Positions 17,748 to 26,519 of a stretch of DNA of 64,000 nucleotides are shown here, piece after piece; position 1 is the first letter of the stretch; the number at the start of each line of letters is the position of its first letter. Origin of the DNA: UBA1227 sp963629305 (GTDB lineage: Bacteria > Bacillota > Clostridia > Oscillospirales > Acutalibacteraceae). Position numbers and translations under genes: made by a program. Location: assembly GCA_963629305.1 (NCBI GenBank), contig CAVGIJ010000003.1, positions 35,028-99,027 on the forward strand, written 5' to 3'. The notes beneath the pieces were generated by a model. It was not told the DNA's origin, did not search any database, and was given only the letters and a program-made list of their open reading frames with translations.

Positions 17748-18767
17748 TTAGTCATAATTCTTTGAACTTGTGAGACTCAGCATGTCATTTTCAAGACACA
17801 CGCCCGTGCCGTCAACCACGCAGTCAAGTGGATTTTCAGCGACATGTACCGGCATTCCGGTCTCTGCCGAGATAAGACGGTCAAGTCCTCGAAGGAGTGC
17901 TCCTCCTCCGGTAAGCATGATTCCCTGATCAATGATATCCGCCGCAAGCTCCGGAGGAGTTTTTTCAAGTGTTGATCTTATTGCATCAAGCACCTGATTC
18001 ACACTGTCGGAAAGCGCCTCTCTGACTTCCTCGGAAGTTATTTCAACATTTTTCGGAAGACCGTCAACAAGGTTTCTTCCCTTTATGTCTATAGCGCCCT
18101 CACCCTCGTAAGGATAAGCAGAACCGATTTTTATTTTTATCTCTTCTGCGGTACGCTCACCGATAAGAAGATTGTATTTTCTCTTTACGTAAGCAATGAT
18201 TGCGTCATCGAAGCTGTCACCTGCAACTCTTGCCGAACAAGATGTTACAATGTCGCCGAGAGAGATAACCGCAACCTCTGCTGTACCGCCTCCTATGTCA
18301 ACGACCATTGAACCGGTAGCCTCTGATACCGGAAGTCCGGCACCGATAGCAGCTGCCATAGGCTCCTCAATAAGGCTTACCTGTTTTGCACCTGCCGAAC
18401 GTGCAGCGTCATGTACGGCTCTGCGCTCAACCTCTGTAACTCCCGACGGAATACAGATCATAACTCTTGCCTTTGTAAGAGGGGATGAACTCATTGCTCT
18501 TTTTATAAACTCTTTAAGCATATCTGCTGTTATGTCAAAGTCAGCGATAACACCGTCCTTCAAAGGACGTACTGCTGTGATTGAGCCCGGTGTACGACCT
18601 ATCATCTGCTTTGCTTCCGATCCTACAGCAACAACTCTGTTCGGATTTGAGCGAACGTCAACGGCAACAACCGACGGTTCTCTGATAACAATACCCTTGC
18701 CCTTTACAAAAACAAGTGTATTGGCTGTTCCGAGATCTATACCAATGTCTTGTGTAAAAAGTAACAT
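17748..18767 (-). CDS. mreB: Rod shape-determining protein MreB (bacterial actin)
   Basis: A 339-residue actin-fold ATPase forming membrane-bound filaments that guide lateral wall synthesis. Phosphate-1 motif DIGIDLGTANTLVFV (7-21), phosphate-2 MVVDIGGGTAEVAVIS and the adenosine motif MLTGGGALLRGLD are visible. First gene of mreB-mreC-mreD-mrdA-minD-like, with its own sigma-A promoter and a hairpin after its stop. Confidence 0.97.
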   Translation of the reverse strand: MLLFTQDIGIDLGTANTLVFVKGKGIVIREPSVVAVDVRSNPNRVVAVGSEAKQMIGRTPGSITAVRPLKDGVIADFDITADMLKEFIKRAMSSSPLTKARVMICIPSGVTEVERRAVHDAARSAGAKQVSLIEEPMAAAIGAGLPVSEATGSMVVDIGGGTAEVAVISLGDIVTSCSARVAGDSFDDAIIAYVKRKYNLLIGERTAEEIKIKIGSAYPYEGEGAIDIKGRNLVDGLPKNVEITSEEVREALSDSVNQVLDAIRSTLEKTPPELAADIIDQGIMLTGGGALLRGLDRLISAETGMPVHVAENPLDCVVDGTGVCLENDMLSLTSSKNYD

Positions 18768-18798
18768 TTTAAAGACTCCTTTTTAATTTTACGTCTGT

Positions 18799-18827
18799 AT
18801 TATACCCCACAGATTATCATTTCTCAA
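18799..18827 (-). promoter_or_regulatory. Promoter of mreB
   Basis: Minus-strand TTGAGA (18822-18827), 17-bp spacer, TATAAT (18799-18804), in the 78-bp gap between maf and mreB. Confidence 0.82.
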
Positions 18828-18845
18828 CGCATATTTTTATTAAAT

Positions 18846-19430
18846 TTATCTTACGGGATAAACCCCGTATCTTTCAAGACTTCTTGCAACTCTGGCAATC
18901 GGCAGACCGACAACATTGAAGTAGTCACCGTGTATTTTCTCTACGAGCAGACTTCCGATACCCTGAATACCGTATGCACCGGCCTTATCCATTGGTTCAC
19001 GCGTGGCAATGTAATCATCTATCTGCTGCTCAGTAAGCTCATAGAAATAAACATCCGTTTTTTCGGTAAAAGTTTCCGTCATCGAGGCAGAGACCAGAGA
19101 AACCGATGTATATACCTGATGCTTTTTCCCGGAGAGATTTGTAAGCATTTCCTTTGCGTTCTTTTCGTCGGTCGGCTTTAAAAGTACTTTGCCGTCACTG
19201 ACTACTATAGTATCTGCGCCAAGTACAACCGACCCAAGTTTTGTCACCGGAGGAAGAGTCGAAAACACCTGATTTGCTTTTTCAAAGGATATTGTCTCAA
19301 TTCCTCTTCTGGGGTTGTCAAGCGACACCCGGCTCTCATCAAATTCCGACGGAATAATGCTGAAGTCATACCCCACAGACGACAGTATCCTGCTTCGCCT
19401 CGGGGATTTGGATGCAAGAATCAAGTCCAT
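18846..19430 (-). CDS. maf: Maf nucleoside triphosphate pyrophosphatase
   Basis: A house-cleaning enzyme that hydrolyses non-canonical or certain canonical nucleoside triphosphates to monophosphates; older work links Maf to septum formation. The 194-residue sequence has the family motifs ASKSPRR (6-12), ADTIV, KPTDEKNA and ATREPMDKAGAYGIQG. The pattern looks like the dTTP/UTP-specific YhdE/Maf type. It lies immediately upstream of mreB, the same order as in Bacillus. Confidence 0.94.
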   Translation of the reverse strand: MDLILASKSPRRSRILSSVGYDFSIIPSEFDESRVSLDNPRRGIETISFEKANQVFSTLPPVTKLGSVVLGADTIVVSDGKVLLKPTDEKNAKEMLTNLSGKKHQVYTSVSLVSASMTETFTEKTDVYFYELTEQQIDDYIATREPMDKAGAYGIQGIGSLLVEKIHGDYFNVVGLPIARVARSLERYGVYPVR

Positions 19431-19499
19431 ATTTTCACCTATTTTCTTTAAGTCAAAAAAGGCACCGACTGTGTATGTCGATGCCCCAGAAGTTCTGAC

Positions 19500-19967
19500 T
19501 TATTTTGCTTCCGTATTTGCCGGAGCAGCTTCGTCCTCAAACTCAATTTCGAATTCGAGCTTTTCACCGCAGTTCGGGCATGTTGTAGCACCCTCATCGA
19601 GGATTCCTTCGTCCACACAAATAGTCTCGTGACAAGCAGGGCACTCTACTTCGTAGTACTCCATTTCATCGCCGCAACAACCGCATCCGCAGTCACAGTC
19701 ATCGTAATCATCGTCACAGCAACAATCATCATCAAGACAGTCACACTCACCGTAGATAAGTTCTTCAAGACTTCCGAGATCCTCATCAACCTCATCAAGC
19801 TGCTGAGCCATGATATCTACTGTGTCATCTATGTCTGTTGTTGTCTCTGCAATATCTTCAAGAACGTCGATAATCGCATTGAACATCTTTGTTTCTGCCT
19901 TTTCGGCATTTAAGTTAAGTCCTTCTGCAAGCCCCTTAAGGTATGCAACCTTTTCAATAACCGTCAT
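19500..19967 (-). CDS. CD1247-type zinc-ribbon protein with Cys/Asp-rich linker
   Basis: A 155-residue protein in three parts. An acidic helical N-terminus (1-70, MTVIEKVAYLKGLAEGL) resembles the CD1247 N-terminal domain of clostridia. A linker at 75-100 holds ten cysteines in 24 residues, mixed with Asp and Gly (CDCLDDDCCCDDD, CDCGCGCC). A C-terminal zinc ribbon has C109/C112 and C130/C133. Two ATGs are adjacent: 19967 has an 8-nt spacer to GGAGG (19976-19980), so it is preferred over 19970. It follows efp by 25 bp and is probably co-transcribed with it. Function unknown; metal binding is likely from composition. Confidence 0.75.
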   Translation of the reverse strand: MTVIEKVAYLKGLAEGLNLNAEKAETKMFNAIIDVLEDIAETTTDIDDTVDIMAQQLDEVDEDLGSLEELIYGECDCLDDDCCCDDDYDDCDCGCGCCGDEMEYYEVECPACHETICVDEGILDEGATTCPNCGEKLEFEIEFEDEAAPANTEAK

Positions 19968-19992
19968 CATCTGTACCTCCAATGACCTGCCA

Positions 19993-20550
19993 TTATGCAC
20001 GGCCCATATATTCCCCTGTTCTCGTGTCAATCTGAATTACTTCGCCTTCATCAATGAAGAGAGGAACCTTAACCTCTGCACCGGTTTCAAGAGTTGCAGG
20101 CTTTGTGGCATTCGTTGCTGTGTCGCCCTTGAATCCCGGATCTGTCTGTGTAACCGTAAGCTCAACAAAGTTCGGTGGCTCTACGCCGAAAACCTTTCCC
20201 TTGTATGAAAGAACACGGCAAACCATGTTTTCCTTTACAAACTTGAAGTTGTCAGAAAGCTCTGACTCATTGATAGGAACAAGCTCATATGTTTCCTGAT
20301 CCATGAAGTAATAAAGATCTCCGTCATTATAAGAATATTCCATATCTTTTCTCTCGACAAAAGCTGTCGGGAATTTTGCTGTTGGGTTGTAACTCTTTTC
20401 AACTACTGCCCCTGTAATAACATTCTTTGTCTTTGTTCTTACGAACGCAGCACCTTTACCCGGCTTTACATGTTGGAATTCAACAACCTGAAGAACCTGT
20501 CCCTCTTCTTCAAAAGTAACGCCGTTTCTGAAATCTCCCGCTGATATCAT
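19993..20550 (-). CDS. efp: Translation elongation factor P
   Basis: Binds between the P and E sites and relieves stalling at polyproline stretches. At 185 residues it has the KOW-like N-terminal domain followed by two OB folds. The loop-tip lysine that is modified in many bacteria is K32 in HVKPGKGAAF, and no epmA-type or other modification gene is seen in this window. The C-terminus EVIQIDTRTGEYMGRA is typical. It has its own promoter and is followed by the CD1247-type gene. Confidence 0.96.
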   Translation of the reverse strand: MISAGDFRNGVTFEEEGQVLQVVEFQHVKPGKGAAFVRTKTKNVITGAVVEKSYNPTAKFPTAFVERKDMEYSYNDGDLYYFMDQETYELVPINESELSDNFKFVKENMVCRVLSYKGKVFGVEPPNFVELTVTQTDPGFKGDTATNATKPATLETGAEVKVPLFIDEGEVIQIDTRTGEYMGRA

Positions 20551-20588
20551 AAAATAAACCTCCGATTGTACATTTGTATACGCGTACT

Positions 20589-20617
20589 ATTGTATATTAG
20601 TCACTGTGTTTTTTCAA
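20589..20617 (-). promoter_or_regulatory. Promoter of efp
   Basis: Minus-strand TTGAAA (20612-20617), 17-bp spacer, TACAAT (20589-20594), ahead of a GGAGG site. Confidence 0.72.
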
Positions 20618-20641
20618 GAGTTTTTTGTGTCTACAATGTAA

Positions 20642-21718
20642 TTAATATAAAACTGTCAGTTCTTTCGGCAATGTAGCAAAATTGATTGCCCCGCCCTCTG
20701 TTACATACAACATATCTTCAATTCTTACGCCGAATTTACCCGGTATGTATATACCCGGTTCAACCGTCACTACATTGCCGGGCAGAAGAACAATATGTTC
20801 GTCTGCCACCGGCGAAAGGTTGGGGGACTCGTGAATTTCCACTCCGACTCCGTGTCCGGTGCTGTGGGTGAAGTATTTACCGTAGCCCGCGTTACTTATG
20901 ATGTCGCGGCAAACGGCATCCGCACCTTTCGCGGTAATGCCGGCGCACAGTGCGTCCACACCGGCAGACTGTGCTTTCAGCACAGTCTCGTAAACGCGTC
21001 GCTGCTCATCACTCACAAAGCCCACCGCAAGCGTGCGGGTGGTGTCTGAGTGATAGCCCTCATAAACCGCACCGAAATCAATCGTTACGAAATCTCCGTT
21101 TTCTATGGCCGTATTTCCCGGAACGCCGTGCGGTTTAGACGAGTTTACGCCGGTGACGACTATGGTATCAAAAGAGATACCCTGCGCGCCGGCCTTTCTC
21201 ATTTGGTACTCAAGTTCCAGCGCAATATCCCGCTCAAGAACTCCCGGTTTTATAAGAGACAAAATATTTTTGAACCCTTCTTCGGCAATCTGCTGTGCCC
21301 TAAGCAGCTTAAGACGTTCCTCCTCTGTTTTAACAGAGCGCAAGTCTTTCATATATCCGTCAAGTTCTTCGGTATACAGCATATCAAAGTTTTCGAGATA
21401 AGCCCTGTACTTTGCAGCAGTGAAAACAGTTACCCTTGAAATTTCAAGAAGGACCTCACGGACACCGTATCCTTTCATGATAAGGTTGAGCTGATCTTTA
21501 AAGCCTCCGGGCTTTCCGAGAACAACATCGCAATCGGTTATCTGCGCCGAAGCCGCCTCAATATACCTTCCGTCCGTTATAAGGGTGCTTCCTTCTTTTG
21601 AAACGACAAGCACCGCATCCGAAACCTCAAAGCCCGTAAGGTAGAGTATACTTTCTTCACTGAAAATAAGTGCAACCGTCTTAGGTCTCAACCTTTTTGA
21701 TAATTCCTTAATCTTCAT
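20642..21718 (-). CDS. M24B aminopeptidase P family protein (Xaa-Pro peptidase)
   Basis: A 358-residue metallopeptidase that removes N-terminal residues ahead of proline. A creatinase-like N-domain is followed by the pita-bread domain. The five metal ligands are D214, D225, H289, E320 and E334 (TIDFGAVYEGYHSDTTRT, STGHGVG, TVEPGIYI, RIEDML). The frame extends to 21763, but MKIKELSKRL at 21718 is the natural start and overlaps the YqeG-like gene by 11 bp. It stands directly upstream of efp, a frequent clostridial order. Confidence 0.92.
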   Translation of the reverse strand: MKIKELSKRLRPKTVALIFSEESILYLTGFEVSDAVLVVSKEGSTLITDGRYIEAASAQITDCDVVLGKPGGFKDQLNLIMKGYGVREVLLEISRVTVFTAAKYRAYLENFDMLYTEELDGYMKDLRSVKTEEERLKLLRAQQIAEEGFKNILSLIKPGVLERDIALELEYQMRKAGAQGISFDTIVVTGVNSSKPHGVPGNTAIENGDFVTIDFGAVYEGYHSDTTRTLAVGFVSDEQRRVYETVLKAQSAGVDALCAGITAKGADAVCRDIISNAGYGKYFTHSTGHGVGVEIHESPNLSPVADEHIVLLPGNVVTVEPGIYIPGKFGVRIEDMLYVTEGGAINFATLPKELTVLY

Positions 21719-22244
21719 CCTTGTACTTCCTGTCTTGGTAAGCGAAAATAATTTTTTCCGCAAATCTCCTTATCCTAAAACTTACCACATTTTGTTTTTC
21801 TTTTTCACGAGGGTAAACATATATGCTGCAAAAGCCCATGAGATTTGCTCCGAGTATATCCGTAAAAAGCTGATCACCGATCATACAAATATGTGACGGC
21901 TTTGTAAAAAATCTGATCACACATCTTATATACCCAAACGGCAACGGTTTACAGGCAAGACCTATAACAGGTATGTCATATTGGTCCGCCAATATCTTCG
22001 CACGGGACGCCTTTGCATTTGAAAGCAAAACAACCTTCAAGCCCGCATCCTTCAGGCTTTGTATCCATTCTTCCGCACCGGGAAGCGGATTTGTTGTCCG
22101 ATCAAAAGAAGTTGTGTTGTCCGCGTCAAGTGCCACCGCTTTTATCCCCTTTGAGATAAGCTCACACGGTTCTATCTCGGTTATGCTGAGGCGTCGTTTA
22201 CCGGTTTTAAAAAGTCTGTGTAAGACCCCTTTTGTATTTCTCAT
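21708..22244 (-). CDS. YqeG-family HAD phosphatase
   Basis: A 178-residue HAD superfamily IIIA phosphatase. Motif I is VALDADNTT, where the second acid is shifted as in YqeG; motif II is LLSNAK and motif IV is MIGDQLFTDILGAN. In Bacillus yqeG belongs to the yqeG-yqeH-aroE-yhbY-nadD-yqeK-rsfS cluster; here it is separated from nadD/yqeK by several kilobases. The ATG at 22244 has GGGAGG just upstream, preferred over an in-frame start at 22289. It overlaps the aminopeptidase gene. Substrate unknown. Confidence 0.85.
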   Translation of the reverse strand: MRNTKGVLHRLFKTGKRRLSITEIEPCELISKGIKAVALDADNTTSFDRTTNPLPGAEEWIQSLKDAGLKVVLLSNAKASRAKILADQYDIPVIGLACKPLPFGYIRCVIRFFTKPSHICMIGDQLFTDILGANLMGFCSIYVYPREKEKQNVVSFRIRRFAEKIIFAYQDRKYKDED

Positions 22245-22301
22245 AAGTTTTCCTCCCGCAAAATAAGTCACAAAATTATAGTAACACATCCGAGAAAAAT
22301 A

Positions 22302-22340
22302 AAAAAGGTTCTCTGTGCCGCTCTCGGCAAAAGAACCTTT
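22302..22340 (-). terminator. Terminator of rpsU
   Basis: Two-part stem AAAGGTTCT/AGAACCTTT with inner TGCCG/CGGCA. On the minus strand it runs into TTTTTTATTT. Confidence 0.9.
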
Positions 22341-22348
22341 TCTCTTAA

Positions 22349-22525
22349 TTATTTGTACTTGCGCTTACGAGCAGCTTCTGATTTTTTCTTTCTCTTTACA
22401 GAAGGCTTTTCGTAATGCTCTCTCTTTCGTACTTCCTGAATAACACCATCGCGTGATGTCTGTCTCTTAAAACGTCTGAGAGCACTGTCGAGAGATTCAT
22501 TCTCTTTAACTTTTACCTGGCTCAT
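22349..22525 (-). CDS. rpsU: 30S ribosomal protein S21
   Basis: A 58-residue, highly basic protein starting MSQVKVKENESLDSALRRFK and ending SEAARKRKYK. It is the complete bS21 form and is a component of the small subunit near the anti-Shine-Dalgarno end of 16S rRNA. GGAGGGAGG precedes the ATG at 22525. It has a consensus promoter, its own terminator, and a perfect palindrome in the 5' leader that may be an operator or regulatory hairpin. Confidence 0.96.
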   Translation of the reverse strand: MSQVKVKENESLDSALRRFKRQTSRDGVIQEVRKREHYEKPSVKRKKKSEAARKRKYK

Positions 22526-22572
22526 TTATATGTCCCTCCCTCCGAAATGTAGGGTTAAATATTATAATTACA

Positions 22573-22591
22573 AGTCCATACAGTATGGACT
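22573..22591. promoter_or_regulatory. 19-bp palindrome in the rpsU leader
   Basis: AGTCCATAC-A-GTATGGACT is a perfect 9-bp inverted repeat around one base, starting 6 bp downstream of the -10 box. It could be a repressor operator at the transcription start or an RNA hairpin. Confidence 0.55.
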
Positions 22592-22596
22592 GTCAC

Positions 22597-22625
22597 ATTA
22601 TACAGCAGCAAGCAATAATTGTCAA
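22597..22625 (-). promoter_or_regulatory. Consensus promoter of rpsU
   Basis: Minus-strand TTGACA (22620-22625), 17-bp spacer, TATAAT (22597-22602): both hexamers are perfect. Confidence 0.9.
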
Positions 22626-22632
22626 ACAAAAA

Positions 22633-23727
22633 TTATGCATTTTCCATATACACACTGGTACTCGGGAAGGCAAAAGAGGCGCCGTTATTTTTGACAATTT
22701 CAGAGATGCGATAGTTGACTTTTTCGCGCACCTTAAGCGATTCGTCAAGCTGTGTTGCTTTTGTAAAATAAATAATGCGAATATCCTGACTGCTTTCGGA
22801 AAACCCTGCAAAGCTTACGGATATTCTGTCATCACTGACGGTTTCATCATCTGTAAGCATTTTCTCAATGTCTTTTATACACTTCTTTATAACACTTGCG
22901 TCCGTGTCATATGTAAGTCCGACAGTGAAGTCCACGTAACGCTTTGTCATACGCGAACAATTTGTTATCGGCTCATCAACAAGCTTTGAATTGGGCATGA
23001 TGATAACCGTATCCGCGACCGTTCGAACACATGTGCTGCGCATGGTAATATCCTCAACCGTACCTTCTACAGACGGTGTGATGATATAGTCTCCGACATC
23101 AAACGGCTTGTCGGAAACAATTGAAAATCCCGCGAAGAGATTCGCAGCCGTACTCTGTGCCGCAAGCGAAAATGTAAGACCTCCGAGACCGAGACCCGTT
23201 ATAAGACCGGTTATATTGTAACCGAGCTCGCTGATTATTACCACACACGAAAGAGCAATGATGATTATTTTCAGGATATTGGCAATAAATTTTATTGCCA
23301 CCGCGCTTGATCTTCTGTTGCTCTTGTCCTCAAATCTTATAACAAGTGAGGTTGCAAAAGGTGTGAAATTTGTAAGTGCCCACGTTATAAGTACGATGTT
23401 GATAATCCTGAAGATTTTTGTTATTCCGGCAAATACAGAAGGTGAGAAGCCTATGACCATAAGGCCGAGATAAATGCCCAGCACCAAAAAGAATGATTTC
23501 AGCGGCCCTTGCAGGGATGTTCTTACCCCGGACCCTATCATCGCATTCTTTTTAAAAAGCTTTGCAAATATTGCGGAAATATTTTTTGAAAGCCATTTTC
23601 GAAAAAGAACAAACAGGACAATTATAATTGCACCCATAATGATATTTGAAAAATGGTTTTCGATTATTGATAAAAGGTCTTTTAAAAAATTTTTTACATC
23701 GTCAATAAACATTATACTGTTCAGCAC
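22633..23727 (-). CDS. MscS-type small-conductance mechanosensitive channel
   Basis: A 364-residue membrane protein. Transmembrane helices occupy about 25-200, with the pore helix LITGLGLGGLTFSLAAQSTAANLFAG, the glycine/alanine-packed TM3 of MscS. The cytoplasmic beta domain follows (DKPFDVGDYI, GTVEDITMRSTCVRT, IIMPNSKLVDEPI). It releases solutes after osmotic downshock. The start is GTG at 23727 behind AAGGTG, 7 nt away; an ATG at 23712 is an alternative. The gap to leuS is 11 bp, and it is the last gene of the long minus-strand run. Confidence 0.92.
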   Translation of the reverse strand: MLNSIMFIDDVKNFLKDLLSIIENHFSNIIMGAIIIVLFVLFRKWLSKNISAIFAKLFKKNAMIGSGVRTSLQGPLKSFFLVLGIYLGLMVIGFSPSVFAGITKIFRIINIVLITWALTNFTPFATSLVIRFEDKSNRRSSAVAIKFIANILKIIIIALSCVVIISELGYNITGLITGLGLGGLTFSLAAQSTAANLFAGFSIVSDKPFDVGDYIITPSVEGTVEDITMRSTCVRTVADTVIIMPNSKLVDEPITNCSRMTKRYVDFTVGLTYDTDASVIKKCIKDIEKMLTDDETVSDDRISVSFAGFSESSQDIRIIYFTKATQLDESLKVREKVNYRISEIVKNNGASFAFPSTSVYMENA

Positions 23728-23738
23728 CGTAAAACACC

Positions 23739-26150
23739 TTAGCCTTTTACGACAATATTTACAAGTCTTCCCGGAACGTAAAGCTCCTTGACAACAGTTT
23801 TATCGGCAATATCAGCAGCGACCTTTTCATCTGCCTTTGCAAGTGCGATTGCCTCTTCATTTGTGGCATTTGAAGAAATCGTGAGTTTTGCGCGAATTTT
23901 ACCGTTTACCTGTGCGACAATCTCTATGGTATCGTCAACACATTTTGCCTCATCGTATTCAACCCACTTTGCAGTTGCGAGCATTCCGCCAAAGCCCTGT
24001 TCCTCCCAGATTTCCTCAGTAACATGTGGGGCAAACGGGTTAAGCATGGTTATGAATGCTTTGAGCTCACCTTTTGTAATCTTACCGTTGTCGTAAATCC
24101 GGTTTATAAGAGTCATAAGAGCTGCAATTGCGGTGTTGTATTTAAGTGATTCAATATCCTCGGATACCTTCTTTATGGTTTTATGGAATGCGGATTCAAG
24201 CTCCTTTGAGAATTCCTCGCCCGGAACAACCATATCCTGGAGAGACCATACTCTGTCTATGAATCTCTTGCATCCCTTAACGCTTGACTCAGACCACGGT
24301 GCTGCTTTTTCATAGTCACCCATGAAGAGTACATATGTGCGAAGAACATCGGCACCGTATTCATTTACTACATCGAGCGGGTCAATTACATTGCCCTTTG
24401 ACTTTGACATCTTATCTCCGTCAGGCCCGAGAATAAGTCCTTGCGCCGTTCTCTTTGCATACGGCTCCTTGTATGGAACTTCACCTATGTCATAGAGGAA
24501 TCTGTGCCAGAAACGTGAATAAATAAGGTGACGTGTTACGTGCTCCATACCTCCGTTGTACCAGTCAACAGGACCCCAGTATGAGAGCTTGTCAATGTCT
24601 GCAAATTTCTCATTGTTGTGCGGATCCATGTAGCGAAGGAAGTACCATGAAGATCCTGCCCACTGGGGCATTGTGTCTGTTTCACGCTTTGCATCTGCGC
24701 CGCACTTCGGACATTTACAATTTACGAAAGATTCAATCTTCGCAAGAGGGCTCTCTCCGTCCTGTCCCGGCTCGAAATTTTCTACCGGCGGAAGCTTCAG
24801 CGGAAGCTCATCATAAGGAACGGGAACCATTCCGCAATGCGGGCAATAAACTATGGGAATAGGCTCGCCCCAATAACGCTGACGGTTAAACGCCCAGTCT
24901 TTCATTTTATACTGAACACCTTTTTCTCCGACGCCTTTTTCTTTAAGGACAGAGATCATTTTTTCTATGGATTCTTTTTTATTTGTAAGGCCGTTCAGAG
25001 CGCCTGAGTTCACCATTTCGCCGTCACCGGTATAGGCCTCTTTGGAGATGTCTCCGCCTTTTATAACCTCGATGATATCTATTCCGAATTTCTTTGCGAA
25101 GTCATAGTCGCGCTGGTCATGTGCCGGAACTGCCATTATGGCACCTGTGCCGTATCCCATCATTACATAATCGGCAACAAAGATGGGGATTTCTTTTCCG
25201 TCAACCGGATTTATTGCAACAAGTCCGTTTATCTTTACACCGGTCTTATCCTTTACAAGCTGAGTTCTCTCAAACTCTGTCTTCTTTGCACACTCACCTC
25301 TGTATGCAACGATTTCATCCATGTTTGAAATTTTGTCCGCATATTTGTCTATTATCGGATGCTCGGGTGCCATAACCATAAATGTTACGCCGTAGAGTGT
25401 ATCCGGTCTGGTGGTGTAGATGCGAAGTTTTTCATCTGTGTCTTTTATAGCAAAGTTTACAAATGCACCGGTCGACTTCCCGATCCAGTTTACCTGCTGA
25501 AGCTTTATATTCGGAAGATAGTCAACCTCATCAAGACCCTGAAGAAGCTTATCCGCATACTCCGTAATTCTTAAATACCATACATCTTTTGATTTCTGAA
25601 CGATCTCAGAGTGGCAAATATCACATTTTCCTCCCTGCGAATCCTCGTTTGAGAGAACAACCTTGCAGGATGGGCAGTAGTTTACAAGAGTCTTATCGCG
25701 AAAAGCAAGTCCGTTTTCGAACATCTTGAGGAAAATCCACTGTGTCCACTTATAGTAATCTTCCTGTGTAGTATCTATTACACGTGTCCAGTCAAAAGAA
25801 AATCCGACTTTTTTGAGCTGGTCCGAAAAACGGGCAATGTTCATGTCGGTAACCTTACGCGGATGAATACCCGTTTTTATTGCGTAGTTTTCAGTCGGAA
25901 GACCGTATGCGTCAAATCCTATAGGAAAAAGTACATTGTACCCCTGCATTCTGCGCTTTCGTGATACGACTTCAAGTCCTGAGTACGCCTTGATATGTCC
26001 TACATGCATACCTGCTCCCGACGGATACGGGAACTCAACAAGACCGTAGAATTTCGGCTTGTCGGAATTATCTTCGGCATGGAAAACCCCTGCCTCTTCC
26101 CATTTTTGCTGCCATTTTGCTTCGGTAGCTTTAAAATCGTATGGTTTCAT
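23739..26150 (-). CDS. leuS: Leucyl-tRNA synthetase
   Basis: Class I synthetase of 803 residues, charging tRNA-Leu. The HIGH motif is PYPSGAGMHVGHIKAY (about 42-57) and KMSKS is present in GDKMSKSKGNV. The editing (CP1) domain contains TTRPDTLYGVTF, and zinc-binding cysteine pairs are seen (CPSC...CDIC; CPHC, CKCPKC). Located between rsfS and mscS with short gaps; no T-box leader is found, so it depends on the upstream operon transcript. Confidence 0.97.
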   Translation of the reverse strand: MKPYDFKATEAKWQQKWEEAGVFHAEDNSDKPKFYGLVEFPYPSGAGMHVGHIKAYSGLEVVSRKRRMQGYNVLFPIGFDAYGLPTENYAIKTGIHPRKVTDMNIARFSDQLKKVGFSFDWTRVIDTTQEDYYKWTQWIFLKMFENGLAFRDKTLVNYCPSCKVVLSNEDSQGGKCDICHSEIVQKSKDVWYLRITEYADKLLQGLDEVDYLPNIKLQQVNWIGKSTGAFVNFAIKDTDEKLRIYTTRPDTLYGVTFMVMAPEHPIIDKYADKISNMDEIVAYRGECAKKTEFERTQLVKDKTGVKINGLVAINPVDGKEIPIFVADYVMMGYGTGAIMAVPAHDQRDYDFAKKFGIDIIEVIKGGDISKEAYTGDGEMVNSGALNGLTNKKESIEKMISVLKEKGVGEKGVQYKMKDWAFNRQRYWGEPIPIVYCPHCGMVPVPYDELPLKLPPVENFEPGQDGESPLAKIESFVNCKCPKCGADAKRETDTMPQWAGSSWYFLRYMDPHNNEKFADIDKLSYWGPVDWYNGGMEHVTRHLIYSRFWHRFLYDIGEVPYKEPYAKRTAQGLILGPDGDKMSKSKGNVIDPLDVVNEYGADVLRTYVLFMGDYEKAAPWSESSVKGCKRFIDRVWSLQDMVVPGEEFSKELESAFHKTIKKVSEDIESLKYNTAIAALMTLINRIYDNGKITKGELKAFITMLNPFAPHVTEEIWEEQGFGGMLATAKWVEYDEAKCVDDTIEIVAQVNGKIRAKLTISSNATNEEAIALAKADEKVAADIADKTVVKELYVPGRLVNIVVKG

Positions 26151-26171
26151 TTTCTATCTCATTCCTTTGAA

Positions 26172-26519
26172 TTAATTTACAAATTTATCTGTCGGAATCT
26201 CTTCCGCATCTGCCCAGAGCTTTTCAAGATTGTAATGTTCTCTTGCCTCCGGTAAAAATATGTGTACGATTACATCGTCAAAGTCAAGCAGCAGCCAATC
26301 TGTAGCCTTACCCTCAAGCCTGCCGTTTTCACCGAGTTCACCCATCTTAAAGTCAACCTCGTCGGCAAGAGCCCTTATATGTGTAGTGGATGTTCCGTTT
26401 GCAACAACAAAGAAGTCGCATATAGCCGTCAGATCCGAAATTTTCAAAACCCTTATGCCAACAGCCTTTTTGTCGTCGAGGATCTTCACGATTTTTTCTG
26501 TTTTTTCAATACTTGTCAT
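26172..26519 (-). CDS. rsfS: Ribosome silencing factor RsfS
   Basis: A 115-residue protein that binds L14 on the large subunit and blocks subunit joining in starvation. Family features: DLTAICDFFVVANGTSTTHIRALADEV, then GRLEGKATDWLLLDFDDVIVHIF. The start codon overlaps the yqeK stop (ATGA). The order nadD-yqeK-rsfS is conserved in Firmicutes, and leuS follows here. Confidence 0.95.
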   Translation of the reverse strand: MTSIEKTEKIVKILDDKKAVGIRVLKISDLTAICDFFVVANGTSTTHIRALADEVDFKMGELGENGRLEGKATDWLLLDFDDVIVHIFLPEAREHYNLEKLWADAEEIPTDKFVN

